A stretch of DNA of 64,000 nt from Halobacillus shinanisalinarum (GCF_022919835.1 NZ_CP095074.1:4070001-4134000); one strand, 5' to 3'; counted from the first letter of the stretch, positions 8,466-18,020 are shown. Made by a program: numbers and translations. Notes: generated from the sequence alone by a model not told the origin.

Positions 8466-9203
8466 ATGCAGTCACAAATCGCGGGAGCATCACAAGGTTC
8501 AAATCGGTTACATATGATCAGACGCGGCACCATAGCAGGCTTTCCTATCATGTTAGGGTATTTGCCCGTGTCTTTAACATATGGTGTATTGGCCGGGCAA
8601 TCAGGAATGACTAATATGGAACTTACCCTAATGAGTGTCCTAGTATTTGCGGGTGCTGCTCAGTTTTTGGCTGTAAGTATGGTGGCTGCCGGGACAGGGG
8701 CCGTGGAAATTATTATCGCTACATTTGTCCTGAATTTTCGTCATTTCGTAATGAGTCTATCCTTTATGAACCGATTGAGAAATATAGCACTTAAAGCTAA
8801 AATTCCACTTTCCTTAGGCTTAACCGATGAAACATTCACCGTGTCTACTTTATATCGAAAAGAGGCAAAGGAAACCCATGGCTCATGGTTTTATGCTGCT
8901 TTAATTTTAACCGCTTATTTCTCATGGGTAGGAGGTTCATATCTCGGAGGTGTATTAGGCGATGTGATGCCGTCTAGGCTTAGTGAGAGTATGGGAATTG
9001 CCTTATATGCGATGTTTATTGGTTTGTTAATCCCATCGATTAGAAAACATTATCGTATTGCGATTATTGCAGTGTTAGCGATGATCATCAATTTCCTATG
9101 TCAATGGTGGGGGATGAATCAAGGTTGGGCGATCGTTCTCGGTACGCTTATTGGTGGTCTAAGTGGTATATGGGTATTAGCTGATGAGGAGGAGGAACTA
9201 TGA
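8466..9203 (+). CDS. azlC: AzlC-type amino-acid exporter subunit
   Basis: This 245-residue membrane protein is the large subunit of the AzlCD (LIV-E) exporter, which exports branched-chain amino acids and their analogues. Motifs include GYLPVSLTYGVLAG, AGAAQFLA, LNFRHFVMSLS and LTDETFTV, the last two strongly conserved in the family. The ATG at 8466 is preferred over an in-frame GTG at 8427 because that GTG overlaps the TATAAT promoter. The 3' end overlaps azlD by 4 bp. Confidence 0.9.
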   Translation: MQSQIAGASQGSNRLHMIRRGTIAGFPIMLGYLPVSLTYGVLAGQSGMTNMELTLMSVLVFAGAAQFLAVSMVAAGTGAVEIIIATFVLNFRHFVMSLSFMNRLRNIALKAKIPLSLGLTDETFTVSTLYRKEAKETHGSWFYAALILTAYFSWVGGSYLGGVLGDVMPSRLSESMGIALYAMFIGLLIPSIRKHYRIAIIAVLAMIINFLCQWWGMNQGWAIVLGTLIGGLSGIWVLADEEEEL

Positions 9204-9493
9204 TGATATGGATAATCATCGGCATGGCTGTTGTAACAGCGATCCCACGTTTTCTTCCGGCGTTCATTATTAATCAGGCCAAGTTTCCTAAGTGGGTTGA
9301 TCGCTGGTTAAATGCAATTCCCTATGCTGCTTTAGGGGCACTGATTTTCCCCGGGATAGTAAGTGTGAAGCCTGAGGCCCCACAAATTGGTGTGATAGCC
9401 GCCCTATTTGCCATATTATTAGCTTGGTTGAATGTGAATATTATTGGCGTTGTTCTTGGTGCAATCGTAGCTGTCTTTTTGATGACTCTGTAG
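9200..9493 (+). CDS. azlD: AzlD-type amino-acid exporter subunit
   Basis: This 97-residue protein has four hydrophobic segments. T-A-I-P-R-F-L-P near the N-terminus and NAIPYAALGALIFPG are the AzlD signatures. It is translationally coupled to azlC (ATGATG over the azlC stop, with GAGGAGGAAC upstream). It forms the exporter with AzlC. Confidence 0.9.
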   Translation: MMIWIIIGMAVVTAIPRFLPAFIINQAKFPKWVDRWLNAIPYAALGALIFPGIVSVKPEAPQIGVIAALFAILLAWLNVNIIGVVLGAIVAVFLMTL

Positions 9494-9558
9494 GCAGCAC
9501 GCCGTGGGTGTTTATGCATAACGTATAAGGAAACTTATAGAAAGGAATTGATCGCGTT

Positions 9559-9954
9559 ATGCAAAGACAATTCGGCTTACCATGGGGTCCTGGACAGAGT
9601 GGCCCGGGTCAAGGCGGTCAAGGTGGATTCCCTGGGGTTGGACCTCCGCAAGGGCCTCCGCCACAGGGCTCACCTCAAGGTTTCCCACCAGGACCTCCTC
9701 CAGGTGGAGGCCAGGATCCATCGCCTGATTTTCAAGGGTTTGGGGGACCAAGTATTCAAGCTGTCGATCCAGGTGCCATGTTTGGATGTTTATATAACTT
9801 TACTAGGGTCCGTTTAAATAATGGACGGAGATTTTGGTTTTACCCAGTATTCATTGGACGTACATCTGTAGCAGGCTACCGCTGGCGACCGAACCGCTAT
9901 AGCTGGGAATACTTCGGGATTGATACAGATCGTATTTCAAGTTTTCGATGCTAG
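9559..9954 (+). CDS. Pro/Gly/Gln-rich protein with conserved aromatic C-terminal domain
   Basis: This 131-residue protein has two parts. Residues about 8-60 are low complexity, rich in Gly, Pro and Gln (PPQGPPPQGSPQG and similar), like surface or spore-coat linkers. Residues 75-131 form a compact domain, GCLYNFTRVRLNNGRRFWFY then GRTSVAGYRWRPNR, with many aromatics and Arg and ending in Cys. There is no signal peptide or membrane segment. I recognise similar small proteins in Bacillus but no assigned function. A spore or envelope role is a guess. Confidence 0.7.
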   Translation: MQRQFGLPWGPGQSGPGQGGQGGFPGVGPPQGPPPQGSPQGFPPGPPPGGGQDPSPDFQGFGGPSIQAVDPGAMFGCLYNFTRVRLNNGRRFWFYPVFIGRTSVAGYRWRPNRYSWEYFGIDTDRISSFRC

Positions 9955-9961
9955 AAAACAA

Positions 9962-9990
9962 ATGGTGCCACAGGCGTGGTGCCATTTTTT
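9962..9990 (+). terminator. Rho-independent terminator
   Basis: ATGGTGCCAC, loop AGGC, GTGGTGCCAT then six T. The 10-bp stem includes two G-U pairs. Confidence 0.85.
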
Positions 9991-10034
9991 CTGCTAAACT
10001 ATAGATATAAGTGAGTAAAAAGGAGAGAAGAGAA

Positions 10035-10568
10035 ATGACCCGTGTTCGAATGGCTCGATTTGAAGATGCAAAAGATATTGCTACTATTCACATTCAAAGC
10101 TGGAAGTCTACATATAAGGATTTAATTGATGAAAAGGATATGAGTAATATAACTATTGAGAATCGAATTGTTCTTTGGGAAACCGTTTTACGGACGCCGG
10201 TTAATGGTCAAATTGCTTATGTCATTGAAAATGAACAACAAAAAGTCGTAGGTTTTGTGTCTGGAGGAAAGGAGCGTACAAAGAATTATGGGTATGATGG
10301 TGAGATTTATGCGATCTATTTATTAGATGCTTATCAACGAAAAGGATATGGAAGTACGCTTGTCGCTTCTTTCGCAAATGCCATGAAGGAGGCCGGGTAT
10401 CGCTCCTTATTAGTTTGGGTGCTGACGCGTAACCCATCAGGAAACTTTTATGGCAGATTAGGAGCTGAACCTGTCGAAGCAGAGGAAGTAACAATCGGTC
10501 AAGGAACATATGAGGAAACAGCCTATGGATGGAAAAGTATTGATCTGTTACTACAGCGTTTTTCATAA
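10035..10568 (+). CDS. GNAT-family N-acetyltransferase
   Basis: This 177-residue acetyltransferase starts MTRVRMARFEDAKDIATIHI. It has the YLLDAYQRKGYGSTLV acetyl-CoA loop and the N-P-S-G-N-F-Y-x-R-L-G-A motif. It resembles the GNAT gene at 6095 in layout but is not a close copy. The ATG at 10035 follows AAAAGGAG, and an in-frame GTG at 10011 lies upstream of that SD. Substrate is unknown. Confidence 0.87.
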   Translation: MTRVRMARFEDAKDIATIHIQSWKSTYKDLIDEKDMSNITIENRIVLWETVLRTPVNGQIAYVIENEQQKVVGFVSGGKERTKNYGYDGEIYAIYLLDAYQRKGYGSTLVASFANAMKEAGYRSLLVWVLTRNPSGNFYGRLGAEPVEAEEVTIGQGTYEETAYGWKSIDLLLQRFS

Positions 10569-10571
10569 GCT

Positions 10572-10605
10572 AAAGCCTTCCTCGTTGGAAGGCTTTACTC
10601 TTTTT
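10572..10605. terminator. bidirectional terminator, GNAT / CDF exporter
   Basis: AAAGCCTTCC, loop TCGTT, GGAAGGCTTT with a T-rich tail. It overlaps the last codon of the CDF gene on the minus strand. Confidence 0.85.
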
Positions 10606-11467
10606 CATAGGGTTCAATATGAATATGTGCATAATAAATTCGCATTTCCTTTTCAAGAATGACCTCTACCTCGTCAGTAATCTCATGGGCCTCTTGTATG
10701 GTCAACTCAGGATTTACAAGGATCGTCGCATCCACCAAAACTTGATTGCCTTGCAAACGTGCTTTTACATCTTTAACGGTCCAAACAGAGGAGTGGCTGG
10801 CTATATGTTTTCGGATGTCTTTAATTTCCTGCTCATCAAAGCCATCGCTTAACGTATGACTAGACTCTCTGAAAATATCCCAGGCTGTTTTACAAATGAT
10901 TAACCCCACAACTAATCCAGCTAATGGATCAAGCCAATAAACCCCTAATTGGGCTCCAAATATACCTACAGCAGCTCCAATACTTACGAGGGCATCTGAA
11001 CGGTTATCTTGTGCAGCAGCATAAAGTGCCTGGCTTTTCACGCTGTTAGCTAGGGAAAGGTTGTAGCGATACACACCAAACATGACTGCAGATGCAACGA
11101 TAGCCGTCAAGCCGGTTAACAGCGCAGGTTCGCTTTGCTGTCCGTTCATAATATCTCCAAACGCACCTACGATCACCTCAATACCTACTGTCATCATGAT
11201 AAAGGCAGCTACTAAAGAGGCAATGGTTTCAGCCCGGAAATGTCCGTAGTGATGATCTTTATCTGGCGGTTTGCGTGATATTTTTAAGCCGATTAGAACC
11301 GCTATAGAAGCAATAACATCTGTTGTATTGTTAAGTCCATCCGCTCGTAAAGCTTCCGATTGTCCTATGGAGGCTATAATCAGTTTTGCAGCAGCTAGAA
11401 TTAAATAAGCAATGATGCTTACCCAAGCCCCTTTTTGCCCACGTTTTAAATTTTCATATTCTCCCAT
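10595..11467 (-). CDS. cation diffusion facilitator (CDF) metal exporter
   Basis: This 290-residue protein has six membrane helices and a C-terminal cytoplasmic domain. The first metal site is ADGLNNTTDVIAS, and the second half-site is in the membrane (DNRSDALVS). DHHYGHFRAE is conserved. NN/TTD in place of H/D-x-x-x-D of zinc transporters points to the manganese-type group (MneP/MneS-like), though metal identity is inferred. The gene exports divalent cations using the proton gradient. GGAGG precedes the ATG. No yybP-ykoY-type leader was recognised upstream. Confidence 0.88.
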   Translation of the reverse strand: MGEYENLKRGQKGAWVSIIAYLILAAAKLIIASIGQSEALRADGLNNTTDVIASIAVLIGLKISRKPPDKDHHYGHFRAETIASLVAAFIMMTVGIEVIVGAFGDIMNGQQSEPALLTGLTAIVASAVMFGVYRYNLSLANSVKSQALYAAAQDNRSDALVSIGAAVGIFGAQLGVYWLDPLAGLVVGLIICKTAWDIFRESSHTLSDGFDEQEIKDIRKHIASHSSVWTVKDVKARLQGNQVLVDATILVNPELTIQEAHEITDEVEVILEKEMRIYYAHIHIEPYEKE

Positions 11468-11745
11468 AATGAGATCCTCCGATTCGAGTCTTACCTACAG
11501 CATGGTTTAGCTTACCAAAGTCAATTGCATTAAGTCTATAGAAAAAAAACTACCCTACTTCACATAGCTTGGAAGCGGTAAGCTTCTTTGCCTAGAGTAA
11601 ACATTTTAATATTCACAGTCTAGCCATATTTTAAAGGAATATTGTTGAAAAACTGTTCATAAAACGGAACAAGTTTTAAAAGGCGGAATAGAGGTTTATT
11701 TTTTTGAAAAAGGGGAATTATATAACTAAATATTCAGAAAAGTTA
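11468..11745. other. intergenic region between CDF exporter and IDEAL gene
   Basis: AT-rich, no ORF of note. I see no riboswitch or strong hairpin, only a weak inverted pair around 11560-11590 (GGAAGC / GCTTC). Confidence 0.4.
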
Positions 11746-11774
11746 TTGCGAAATCACTTGAAATCCTGCATAAT
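11746..11774 (+). promoter_or_regulatory. sigma-A-like promoter of the IDEAL-domain gene
   Basis: TTGCGA, 17 bp, CATAAT, 28 bp before the ATG at 11802. Confidence 0.6.
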
Positions 11775-11801
11775 GAAAAAAAGCAATTAGGGGGTATTCT
11801 C

Positions 11802-12038
11802 ATGAGAAAGCAAAAGGTGATATACGTATTGCGTCGCGACCCTGGTTTTAGAAATCGTGAAATTACAGCCAAAAGAGAACTGTCCTTCGGGATTCAATTA
11901 GCCTCAAGACTGCTTCTAGATCAACTAAGCTTCCAATTTAATAAAGAACGTTTAGACAAACAAATTAATTCAGCCATCGATAACAATGACCGAGAAGAAT
12001 TCGATCGCTTGAGTGAACAATATCAGTTCTATACGTAG
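11802..12038 (+). CDS. IDEAL-domain protein (YozD-like)
   Basis: This 78-residue protein has an N-terminal basic segment and a C-terminal IDEAL domain: L-D-K-Q-I-N-S-A-I-D-N-N-D-R-E-E-F-D-R-L, then SEQYQ. The domain is short, helical and found only in Firmicutes, in YozD, YpiB and related proteins. AGGGGGTATTCTC precedes the ATG. Its function is not established. Confidence 0.8.
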   Translation: MRKQKVIYVLRRDPGFRNREITAKRELSFGIQLASRLLLDQLSFQFNKERLDKQINSAIDNNDREEFDRLSEQYQFYT

Positions 12039-12049
12039 GAATAGATGAG

Positions 12050-12083
12050 AAAAGTGCCACTTGAATAGGTGGCGCTTTTTTTG
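12050..12083 (+). terminator. Rho-independent terminator
   Basis: AAAAGTGCCAC, loop TTGAATAG, GTGGCGCTTTTTTT. Confidence 0.88.
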
Positions 12084-12183
12084 TAAATGTAATCGGCCAT
12101 TTTAATAATCTATCCTTTATACATTTGCTTCCTAAAAATGTTATAGTGTTAATGAAATTATAGGGTTAGGAAGGTATGACAAT

Positions 12184-13008
12184 ATGAAATGGAAGTCTAT
12201 CATAATCGGTATGGGTTTAAGTCTCATACTTACAGGATGTTCATGGGGGCAATCGTCAAACAGCTCCAGTCAAGAAACAGAGACGCCAGATGTTGAACAA
12301 GAACAGTCCGGTGAGCAAAAAGAAAAAACGGAGAATTCTGAGCAACAGAATGAGCAAGAAGAAAATCTTCCAGCGGCTCAAGAAAAAGAATCGGAAAAGA
12401 AAGATAGTGATGGATTAACGATTGTAAATGAACCGAAAAGTATTCAAGTCGTGGTTAATAAACAAAGAAAATTACCTGAAGGGTACAAACCACCTGATCT
12501 CGTTGTGCCGGATGTTCCTTTTTACTTTAATGAGTTTCATCCTAAAAAGCAAATGCGGGAAGAGGCGGCACATGCACTTGAAGCGTTATTTGCAGGAGCT
12601 AAAAAGAATGGAATCGATTTGGTTGCTGCTTCAGGCTACCGCTCTTATGAAAGACAGAAGAGTATTTATGAACAAAACGTTGCTGAGCGTGGAGAAGAGG
12701 AAGCAAATCAGTTCTCTGCAAAACCTGGCACAAGTGAGCATCAGACAGGACTTGCTATGGATGTCACCTCTGCCCAAGTGGCCTTTAAGCTGAAACAGTC
12801 GTTTCGTCAAACCAATGAGGGAGAGTGGCTTGCCAATCATGCACATGAATATGGATTTGTTATTCGCTATTTAGAAGGGAAATCTGATATTACCGGTTAT
12901 TCCTATGAACCATGGCATTTAAGATATGTAGGAAAAGATATATCTACAAATATACACAATCAAGGAGAAACCCTCGAAGAATTCTTTGGATTACATCCAT
13001 CTTCTTAA
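12184..13008 (+). CDS. lipoprotein D-alanyl-D-alanine carboxypeptidase, VanY/YodJ type
   Basis: This 274-residue protein is a lipoprotein: MKWKSIIIGMGLSLILTGC gives lipobox LTGC with Cys19. A Gln/Glu-rich linker (to about residue 75) leads to a VanY domain. AASGYRSYERQ, the zinc motif SEHQTGLAMD and EPWHLRYVG are intact (His, Asp, Glu, His). The enzyme would trim the terminal D-Ala of peptidoglycan stem peptides outside the membrane. It most resembles B. subtilis YodJ. The promoter region has a -10 TATAGT preceded by TGT. Confidence 0.88.
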   Translation: MKWKSIIIGMGLSLILTGCSWGQSSNSSSQETETPDVEQEQSGEQKEKTENSEQQNEQEENLPAAQEKESEKKDSDGLTIVNEPKSIQVVVNKQRKLPEGYKPPDLVVPDVPFYFNEFHPKKQMREEAAHALEALFAGAKKNGIDLVAASGYRSYERQKSIYEQNVAERGEEEANQFSAKPGTSEHQTGLAMDVTSAQVAFKLKQSFRQTNEGEWLANHAHEYGFVIRYLEGKSDITGYSYEPWHLRYVGKDISTNIHNQGETLEEFFGLHPSS

Positions 13009-13013
13009 ACGAT

Positions 13014-13037
13014 CGAAAAAGGAGCCTACGTTAAAGG
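13014..13037. terminator. bidirectional terminator
   Basis: AAAAAGGAGCCT, loop ACGTTAA, AGGCTCTTTTTT, between convergent genes. Confidence 0.85.
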
Positions 13038-13044
13038 CTCTTTT

Positions 13045-13665
13045 TTAATCGCTTAATCCAACTCTTAAATGGGGGAATCTGGGCGTTTTGATTTCCTGAA
13101 AAGCAAACTGAGCCGTGTCGCCCACGGTTATTTTTTTACCGCCTTCAGGTAAGAAGTTTTGTTCATAACGGACGCGCCCTTCTGCTTCTCCATCAGGTAA
13201 GTACGTGGGGCATAAAATCGTCCAAGAAAGACTAGATTGTGATAATGTCTTAAAAACCGATAAATGCTCCTCGGCTGCAAAGGTAAGACGCCGCTTTGAT
13301 TCATTTGTTTCGAATCTGAATTTGTTTTCTTCGAATCGGCTGTTTAAAATGCCAGCTGTTCCAATTGTGATTATACGTTCGACCTGATGCTTTTTCATTA
13401 ATTGAATCATAATCGGAATCGCCTTGGATAATGTATCAGTTTTGTCTGTACCAAGCGCACTAAAGACTAGCTCACAGTCTCGTAGAGTTGCTTCAACATC
13501 CTTACTTTTTGTAACATCTCCTTTGATTAGGTTGGCTTCTGGGATGATTTGTTCAGCTCTCTTTATATCTCTTACATGAGCGTTTACTTCTATGTTTTCC
13601 CTGACGGCCATGTTTACGACACGACTGCCGACTCTGCCTGTCGCGCCAAATACAGCTAGTTTCAT
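13045..13665 (-). CDS. NAD(P)-binding oxidoreductase / epimerase-like protein
   Basis: This 206-residue Rossmann-fold protein starts MKLAVFGATGRVGSRVV, where G-A-T-G-x-x-G binds NAD(P). VFSALGTDKTDTL and ITIGTAGIL follow. It belongs to the atypical SDR (NmrA/YwnB-like) group, with no Tyr-x-x-x-Lys catalytic pair in the usual place. The group acts as quinone or flavin reductases or as redox sensors. The ATG at 13665 follows AGAGGTGCCGTTA. A GTG 3 codons upstream overlaps the SD and is rejected. Confidence 0.8.
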   Translation of the reverse strand: MKLAVFGATGRVGSRVVNMAVRENIEVNAHVRDIKRAEQIIPEANLIKGDVTKSKDVEATLRDCELVFSALGTDKTDTLSKAIPIMIQLMKKHQVERIITIGTAGILNSRFEENKFRFETNESKRRLTFAAEEHLSVFKTLSQSSLSWTILCPTYLPDGEAEGRVRYEQNFLPEGGKKITVGDTAQFAFQEIKTPRFPHLRVGLSD

Positions 13666-13776
13666 TAACGGCACCTCTTTTTAGAATTTTTTTGAAAGTT
13701 TGAACTACACTCATGTTGTCTTTGATACACTGAATTATACAGCCGTTTTTACAAAGGTTCGAGGGGGAGGAAAGCG

Positions 13777-15056
13777 ATGAGAAAGAAACCTGTCTTAAGC
13801 TGGATGCTGTATGACTTTGGAAACTCTGCCTTTGCAACGACAATTATGGCTGCTGTTTTGCCAGTATTTTATTATGATGTAGCAGCCAAAGGAGTAGATC
13901 AAACCCTTGCGACCAGCTACTGGGGTATTCCCAATCCATCGCTGTGTTAATCGTCGCTATCCTTGCACCAATCCTCGGAGCTATAAGTGATTACTCTGCA
14001 GCAAAGAAAAAGTTCTTAATGTTTTTTGCTTTTATGGGGATGATTGCAAGTGTCCTTTTGGCCTTCGTCGGCGAAGGAGATTATTTATTAGCTTCATTAC
14101 TCCTGATTATCGGTACGATAGGCTTCTCGGGTGGAAATGCTTTTTATGATGCTTTTTTGCCGGAAGTTTCTGATGAAAAAACGATTGATAAGGTGTCCGC
14201 CAGAGGGTTTGCTTTTGGCTACATTGGCGGCGGCGTGCTTCTAGCTATTAACTTGATGATGATTTTAAATTATCAATGGTTTGGGCTTCCAAACAGTCTC
14301 GTTGCCTCACAGCTCTCTTTTGTTTCCGTCGGCATATGGTGGTTGATTTTCTCGATTCCGCTTTTTAAAAATGTGAAAGAAGAGAAAAAGCTACAACCTA
14401 AACGAACAGAGTCTTACGCCAAAATTGGTTTTAAACGGGTCGGACGAACATTTAGGGAGCTTAATCAATTCAAGCAGCTGCTTGTTTTTCTATTAGCATT
14501 TTGGCTATATAATGATGGGATTTCAACAATTATTAAAATGGCTACCATTTATGGCCGGGATATAGGAATTGATAGCAACTCGCTTATCATAGCTTTATTA
14601 ATCACTCAGTTTGTCGGCATACCATTTGCATTTTTATTTGGGTTTTTGGCCGATAAAATTACTGCCAAGCGTGCACTTACACTGGCATTATACATTTATT
14701 TAGCCATCGTTGCTTTAGGCTACTTTATGACGACAGCCTTGCACTTTTATATATTAGCTATTTGTGTAGGAATGGTTCAAGGTGGAGCACAATCGTTAAG
14801 TCGATCTATTTTTGGGAGAATGGTGCCAGCTGATCGACAGGCGGAGTTTTATGGTTTTTATGGAATATCATCTAAGTTTGCGGCCATCTTTGGTCCATTT
14901 GCCTTTGCCTTAGTTGGTCAGTTAACGGGTTCGAGCCGTCTTGGTATATTATCACTGCTTATCTTTTTTATAGGTGGTATTATCCTATTGAGATTTGTTG
15001 ATGTCGAAAAAGGGGCGAAAGAGGCCCAGGAGCATACAACAGTTGTTAGAACGTGA
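13777..15056 (+). pseudogene. UMF1-family MFS transporter, interrupted by one frameshift
   Basis: The intact frame would give about 426 residues with 12 membrane helices. It opens MRKKPVLSWMLYDFGNSAF, the diagnostic start of UMF1 (YxiO-like) transporters. After TSYWG the frame breaks at about 13926: one T is missing (GGGGTATTCCC where the second frame demands GGGGTTATTCCC). The remainder, from VLIVAILAPILGAISDY to the end, is open. GGGGGAGG precedes the ATG. Substrate is unknown; sequencing error or recent inactivation are both possible. The segment downstream of the break shows no other damage. Confidence 0.85.
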
Positions 15057-15082
15057 AAAGCAGAGGTGAAGCCTCTGCTTTT
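15056..15082. terminator. bidirectional terminator
   Basis: AAAAGCAGAGG, loop TGAAG, CCTCTGCTTTT. Confidence 0.87.
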
Positions 15083-15083
15083 G

Positions 15084-16001
15084 TTACACGATTGGATAAG
15101 TATAGTGATTTTTCAAACGGAGGGAGAGCGGTTTTCCCGTGTCATAGGAAAGATCACCGATTTGATCTGCGATATTATCGATCAATCCTTCATTAGAACT
15201 GCCCCAATAGAACAAAATAGGTTCTATTATTGAACAGGCGTCTTGATAAGCAGTCTTATATAAATCAATAAATGAGGCATGTGACGGCTCACCTGTTGCA
15301 GAATGCCTCCATTCCTTTCTATTTTCGTTTAAGTAATCGAACTCTTCTTTGATTGGTCGATGAGAAAACGATGAAACCACAGATCCTAATAAATCATTCT
15401 TCCAGCCCTTAGGGTCAAATAATAGCCGCTGAGCAAGAGTGATATCCATCAATGATTTCACTACATAATTCGATGGAACGGACGAAGTTAGTTCTGGAAA
15501 CAATGTATAGATGTCCTGTTCCAGCCATCGAGCTATTTGTTCTGCCTCTTTTTTATTCAATTGTACCTGTTTGTGAACAGGAGTTTTCCATGGTTTTAGC
15601 TGGCGGTACTTCTCGAGCATAAGCGTATCAATGATCACTTCAAGCTCTTGGTGTTTATGTCCTTGATAACCAGAGTAATAATGAATGTAAGGATGGGTGA
15701 CTCTGTCAAGAATGTGGTGACTGACAAATCCTAAAATATAGGCCTGGGATCGATTTTTCACATGTTTCCCACGCTTGATCATGTTCATTAAAAAAGCACC
15801 ACATTGTTCAGTATGCAGCTTCATGCCGACATCATTTACTCCATAGTCGCTAAGCTTAGGCCAGAAATTATAGTAGAAAAAAGGGTCAGGTCCCTGAGCT
15901 CCCATATTTAAAAATCGCCCCGAAGTATTGATAATATCCTCTCTTTGAAGTTCATTACATACATCTTGAGCAAACAGAATATGTGTCCATATGTTTGGCA
16001 T
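15084..16001 (-). CDS. zinc-dependent phospholipase C-family protein
   Basis: This 305-residue protein begins MPNIWTHILFAQDV, as in the Zn-dependent PLC-like family (PF00882 type). Candidate metal ligands are the His of WTHILF, QGPDPFFYY, FVSHHILDRVTHPY (three His and an Asp) and QGHKHQELEVIID. There is no signal peptide, so an extracellular role is doubtful. Hydrolysis of a phosphoester is inferred. The start at 16001 is chosen because AGAGGTGAGTGT precedes it; an upstream in-frame extension to 16067 crosses a terminator-like hairpin. Confidence 0.75.
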   Translation of the reverse strand: MPNIWTHILFAQDVCNELQREDIINTSGRFLNMGAQGPDPFFYYNFWPKLSDYGVNDVGMKLHTEQCGAFLMNMIKRGKHVKNRSQAYILGFVSHHILDRVTHPYIHYYSGYQGHKHQELEVIIDTLMLEKYRQLKPWKTPVHKQVQLNKKEAEQIARWLEQDIYTLFPELTSSVPSNYVVKSLMDITLAQRLLFDPKGWKNDLLGSVVSSFSHRPIKEEFDYLNENRKEWRHSATGEPSHASFIDLYKTAYQDACSIIEPILFYWGSSNEGLIDNIADQIGDLSYDTGKPLSLRLKNHYTYPIV

Positions 16002-16032
16002 ACACTCACCTCTTTTATCTTTATTATAACGC

Positions 16033-16061
16033 AAAAAAGAGCCACTCCCATGGCTCTTTTT
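16033..16061. terminator. orphan terminator-like hairpin
   Basis: AAAAAAGAGCCA, loop CTCCCA, TGGCTCTTTTT. It lies between the divergent PLC-like and fumC genes, where no upstream gene ends. It could be a leader attenuator of the PLC-like gene or end a small RNA. The remaining intergenic sequence to 16316 shows nothing else. Confidence 0.55.
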
Positions 16062-16316
16062 CCACATTAATTACCCAATGGAGAAGATCAAGCAAAAACA
16101 GGAGAACTATCCATCCCTCCTTCAAGGTTATGGAGTCTGTCTTTGCCTCCTTTCCACCTAATAAGTATGATCATACACTATAATCAGAATAATGTAAATA
16201 ATTAGATAATATATTTGTTTGATATTCGACAGATGACTCGAATCAAGTTAATGAATGTTTATGAGAAAATTGATACAATTGAAAAGGATGTTCACAATAG
16301 ATAAAGGAGGATCATC

Positions 16317-17708
16317 ATGGATTATCGTATTGAAAAAGATACATTAGGTGAAATAAAAGTACCAAGTGACAAGTATTGGGCGGCACAGACACAAAGAAGT
16401 AAAGAAAATTTTCCAATTGGAAATGAAAAAATGCCAACAGAAGTGATCGAAGGTTTTGCTATTCTGAAGAAAAGTGCAGCGAGGGCAAATTTTGAACTTG
16501 GGTTGCTTGAAGGAGATAAAGCGGAGGCGATTGGCCATGCAGCTGACCTGATTCTCGCGGGTGAATTGGAAGATCATTTTCCACTGGTAGTTTGGCAAAC
16601 AGGAAGCGGTACGCAATCTAACATGAACGTCAATGAAGTTATTGCTTATGTTGGAAACGAGTGGCTAAAACAGCAAGGCAAAGAAACGCGCCTGCACCCA
16701 AATGATGATGTCAACAAATCACAAAGCTCTAATGATACATATCCAACAGCTATGCATATTGCATCGGTTAGAAAGCTTGAGGATGTGTTACTGCCGGCAT
16801 TAACTAAATTGAAGGATACGCTAGAAGAAAAGATGAAAGCATTTAATGAAATCGTTAAAATTGGCCGAACGCACCTTCAAGATGCGACACCATTAACACT
16901 AGGACAAGAAATAAGCGGCTGGCATCGTATGCTTGAAAAGACTGAAAACATGCTTATAGATAGTACAAACTACGTAAGAGAGCTTGCGATTGGCGGTACG
17001 GCTGTAGGGACAGGTTTAAATGCACACATTGATTTTTCGGAACAAGTCGTCACAAAAGTTAATGAAGAGACGAGCAAACATTTTATTTCTGCTCCTAATA
17101 AGTTTCATGCTTTAACATCACACGATGAGCTTGTCCATACACATGGGGCAATGAAAGCATTGGCCGCTGATGTGATGAAAATTGCTAATGATGTCAGATG
17201 GTTAGCTAGCGGACCACGATCTGGAATCGGTGAAATTACTATTCCTGCTAATGAACCAGGCAGCTCAATTATGCCAGGTAAAGTAAATCCAACCCAAAGC
17301 GAAGCGATTACAATGGTAGCTGCTCAGGTGATGGGGAACGATGCAACAATCGGATTTGCAGCAAGTCAGGGTAACTTTGAGCTTAATGTATTTAAGCCAG
17401 TTATTGCTTATAACTTCTTACAATCAGCGCAACTGCTTGCTGATAGTATGATTTCCTTTAATGATCGTTGTGTAGTAGGGATTGAACCGAATCATGAACA
17501 AATTGAAAAATATTTACGTGATTCGCTGATGTTGGTTACGGCGTTGAATCCGCATATTGGGTATGAAAATGCAGCTAAAATTGCGAAGACAGCTTTTGAA
17601 AAAGATCAATCACTGAAGGAAACGGCTGTTGAAATGGGGATTCTTACAGAAGGCCAGTTTGATGAATATGTTGATCCCAAGGCGATGACGAAGCCTAACG
17701 CCAAGTAA
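16317..17708 (+). CDS. fumC: fumarate hydratase, class II
   Basis: This 463-residue enzyme reversibly hydrates fumarate to L-malate in the TCA cycle and is a cytoplasmic homotetramer. [16 protein letters not shown] near residue 320 is the superfamily signature with the catalytic Ser loop. [14 protein letters not shown] and [14 protein letters not shown] line the active site, and [16 protein letters not shown] carries the catalytic His. Length is typical. AAAGGAGG precedes the ATG. Confidence 0.97.
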   Translation: MDYRIEKDTLGEIKVPSDKYWAAQTQRSKENFPIGNEKMPTEVIEGFAILKKSAARANFELGLLEGDKAEAIGHAADLILAGELEDHFPLVVWQTGSGTQSNMNVNEVIAYVGNEWLKQQGKETRLHPNDDVNKSQSSNDTYPTAMHIASVRKLEDVLLPALTKLKDTLEEKMKAFNEIVKIGRTHLQDATPLTLGQEISGWHRMLEKTENMLIDSTNYVRELAIGGTAVGTGLNAHIDFSEQVVTKVNEETSKHFISAPNKFHALTSHDELVHTHGAMKALAADVMKIANDVRWLASGPRSGIGEITIPANEPGSSIMPGKVNPTQSEAITMVAAQVMGNDATIGFAASQGNFELNVFKPVIAYNFLQSAQLLADSMISFNDRCVVGIEPNHEQIEKYLRDSLMLVTALNPHIGYENAAKIAKTAFEKDQSLKETAVEMGILTEGQFDEYVDPKAMTKPNAK

Positions 17709-17713
17709 AAATT

Positions 17714-17910
17714 CACTATTAGAGGCTCACCAAATGATCAACGGCTCGGTTTTTCCGGTCCTCATGTATGAAGGCATACGGCTTTCTGTCCGTCAAAACT
17801 TTTGCGCTTCGACCTTCTTGCGACGCGCAAGGAGCGTGTTCGTGTCGACTTTATCACGGGTTTTTTGACGACGTTCTCACTGGTCAATTTTTTTGAACAC
17901 ACACTATTAG
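17714..17910. repeat. intergenic repeat element E1, flanked by 9-bp direct repeats
   Basis: Bounded by CACTATTAG at 17714-17722 and 17902-17910. Inside are CACCAAATGAT, TCGACCTTCTTGCGACGC and a GTGTCGAC core, all with counterparts in the element at 62013-62452. No coding potential. Confidence 0.6.
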
Positions 17911-17984
17911 GTCTGTTTTTCACCACCTGAAAAATTTCCGTTTATTGGAATGAAATTTTTGTGATAAAAATGAGAGTACGTGCT

Positions 17985-17991
17985 CATACTA
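17985..17991 (+). promoter_or_regulatory. probable sigma-G -10 element of the SASP gene
   Basis: CATACTA matches the sigma-G -10 pattern CATnnTA. The -35 is not clear. Location 30 bp before the SASP start fits forespore expression. Confidence 0.5.
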
Positions 17992-18020
17992 CTATTACAC
18001 ACAACAGGAGGTGAGAAACA

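Noticed and set aside
11468..11560. Manganese riboswitch (yybP-ykoY) before the CDF gene
   Set aside because: The conserved core was not found in the leader.
16034..16150. Minus-strand membrane-like peptide (KEGWIVLLFLLDLLHWVI)
   Set aside because: No start codon with proper SD spacing, and it runs through the orphan terminator.
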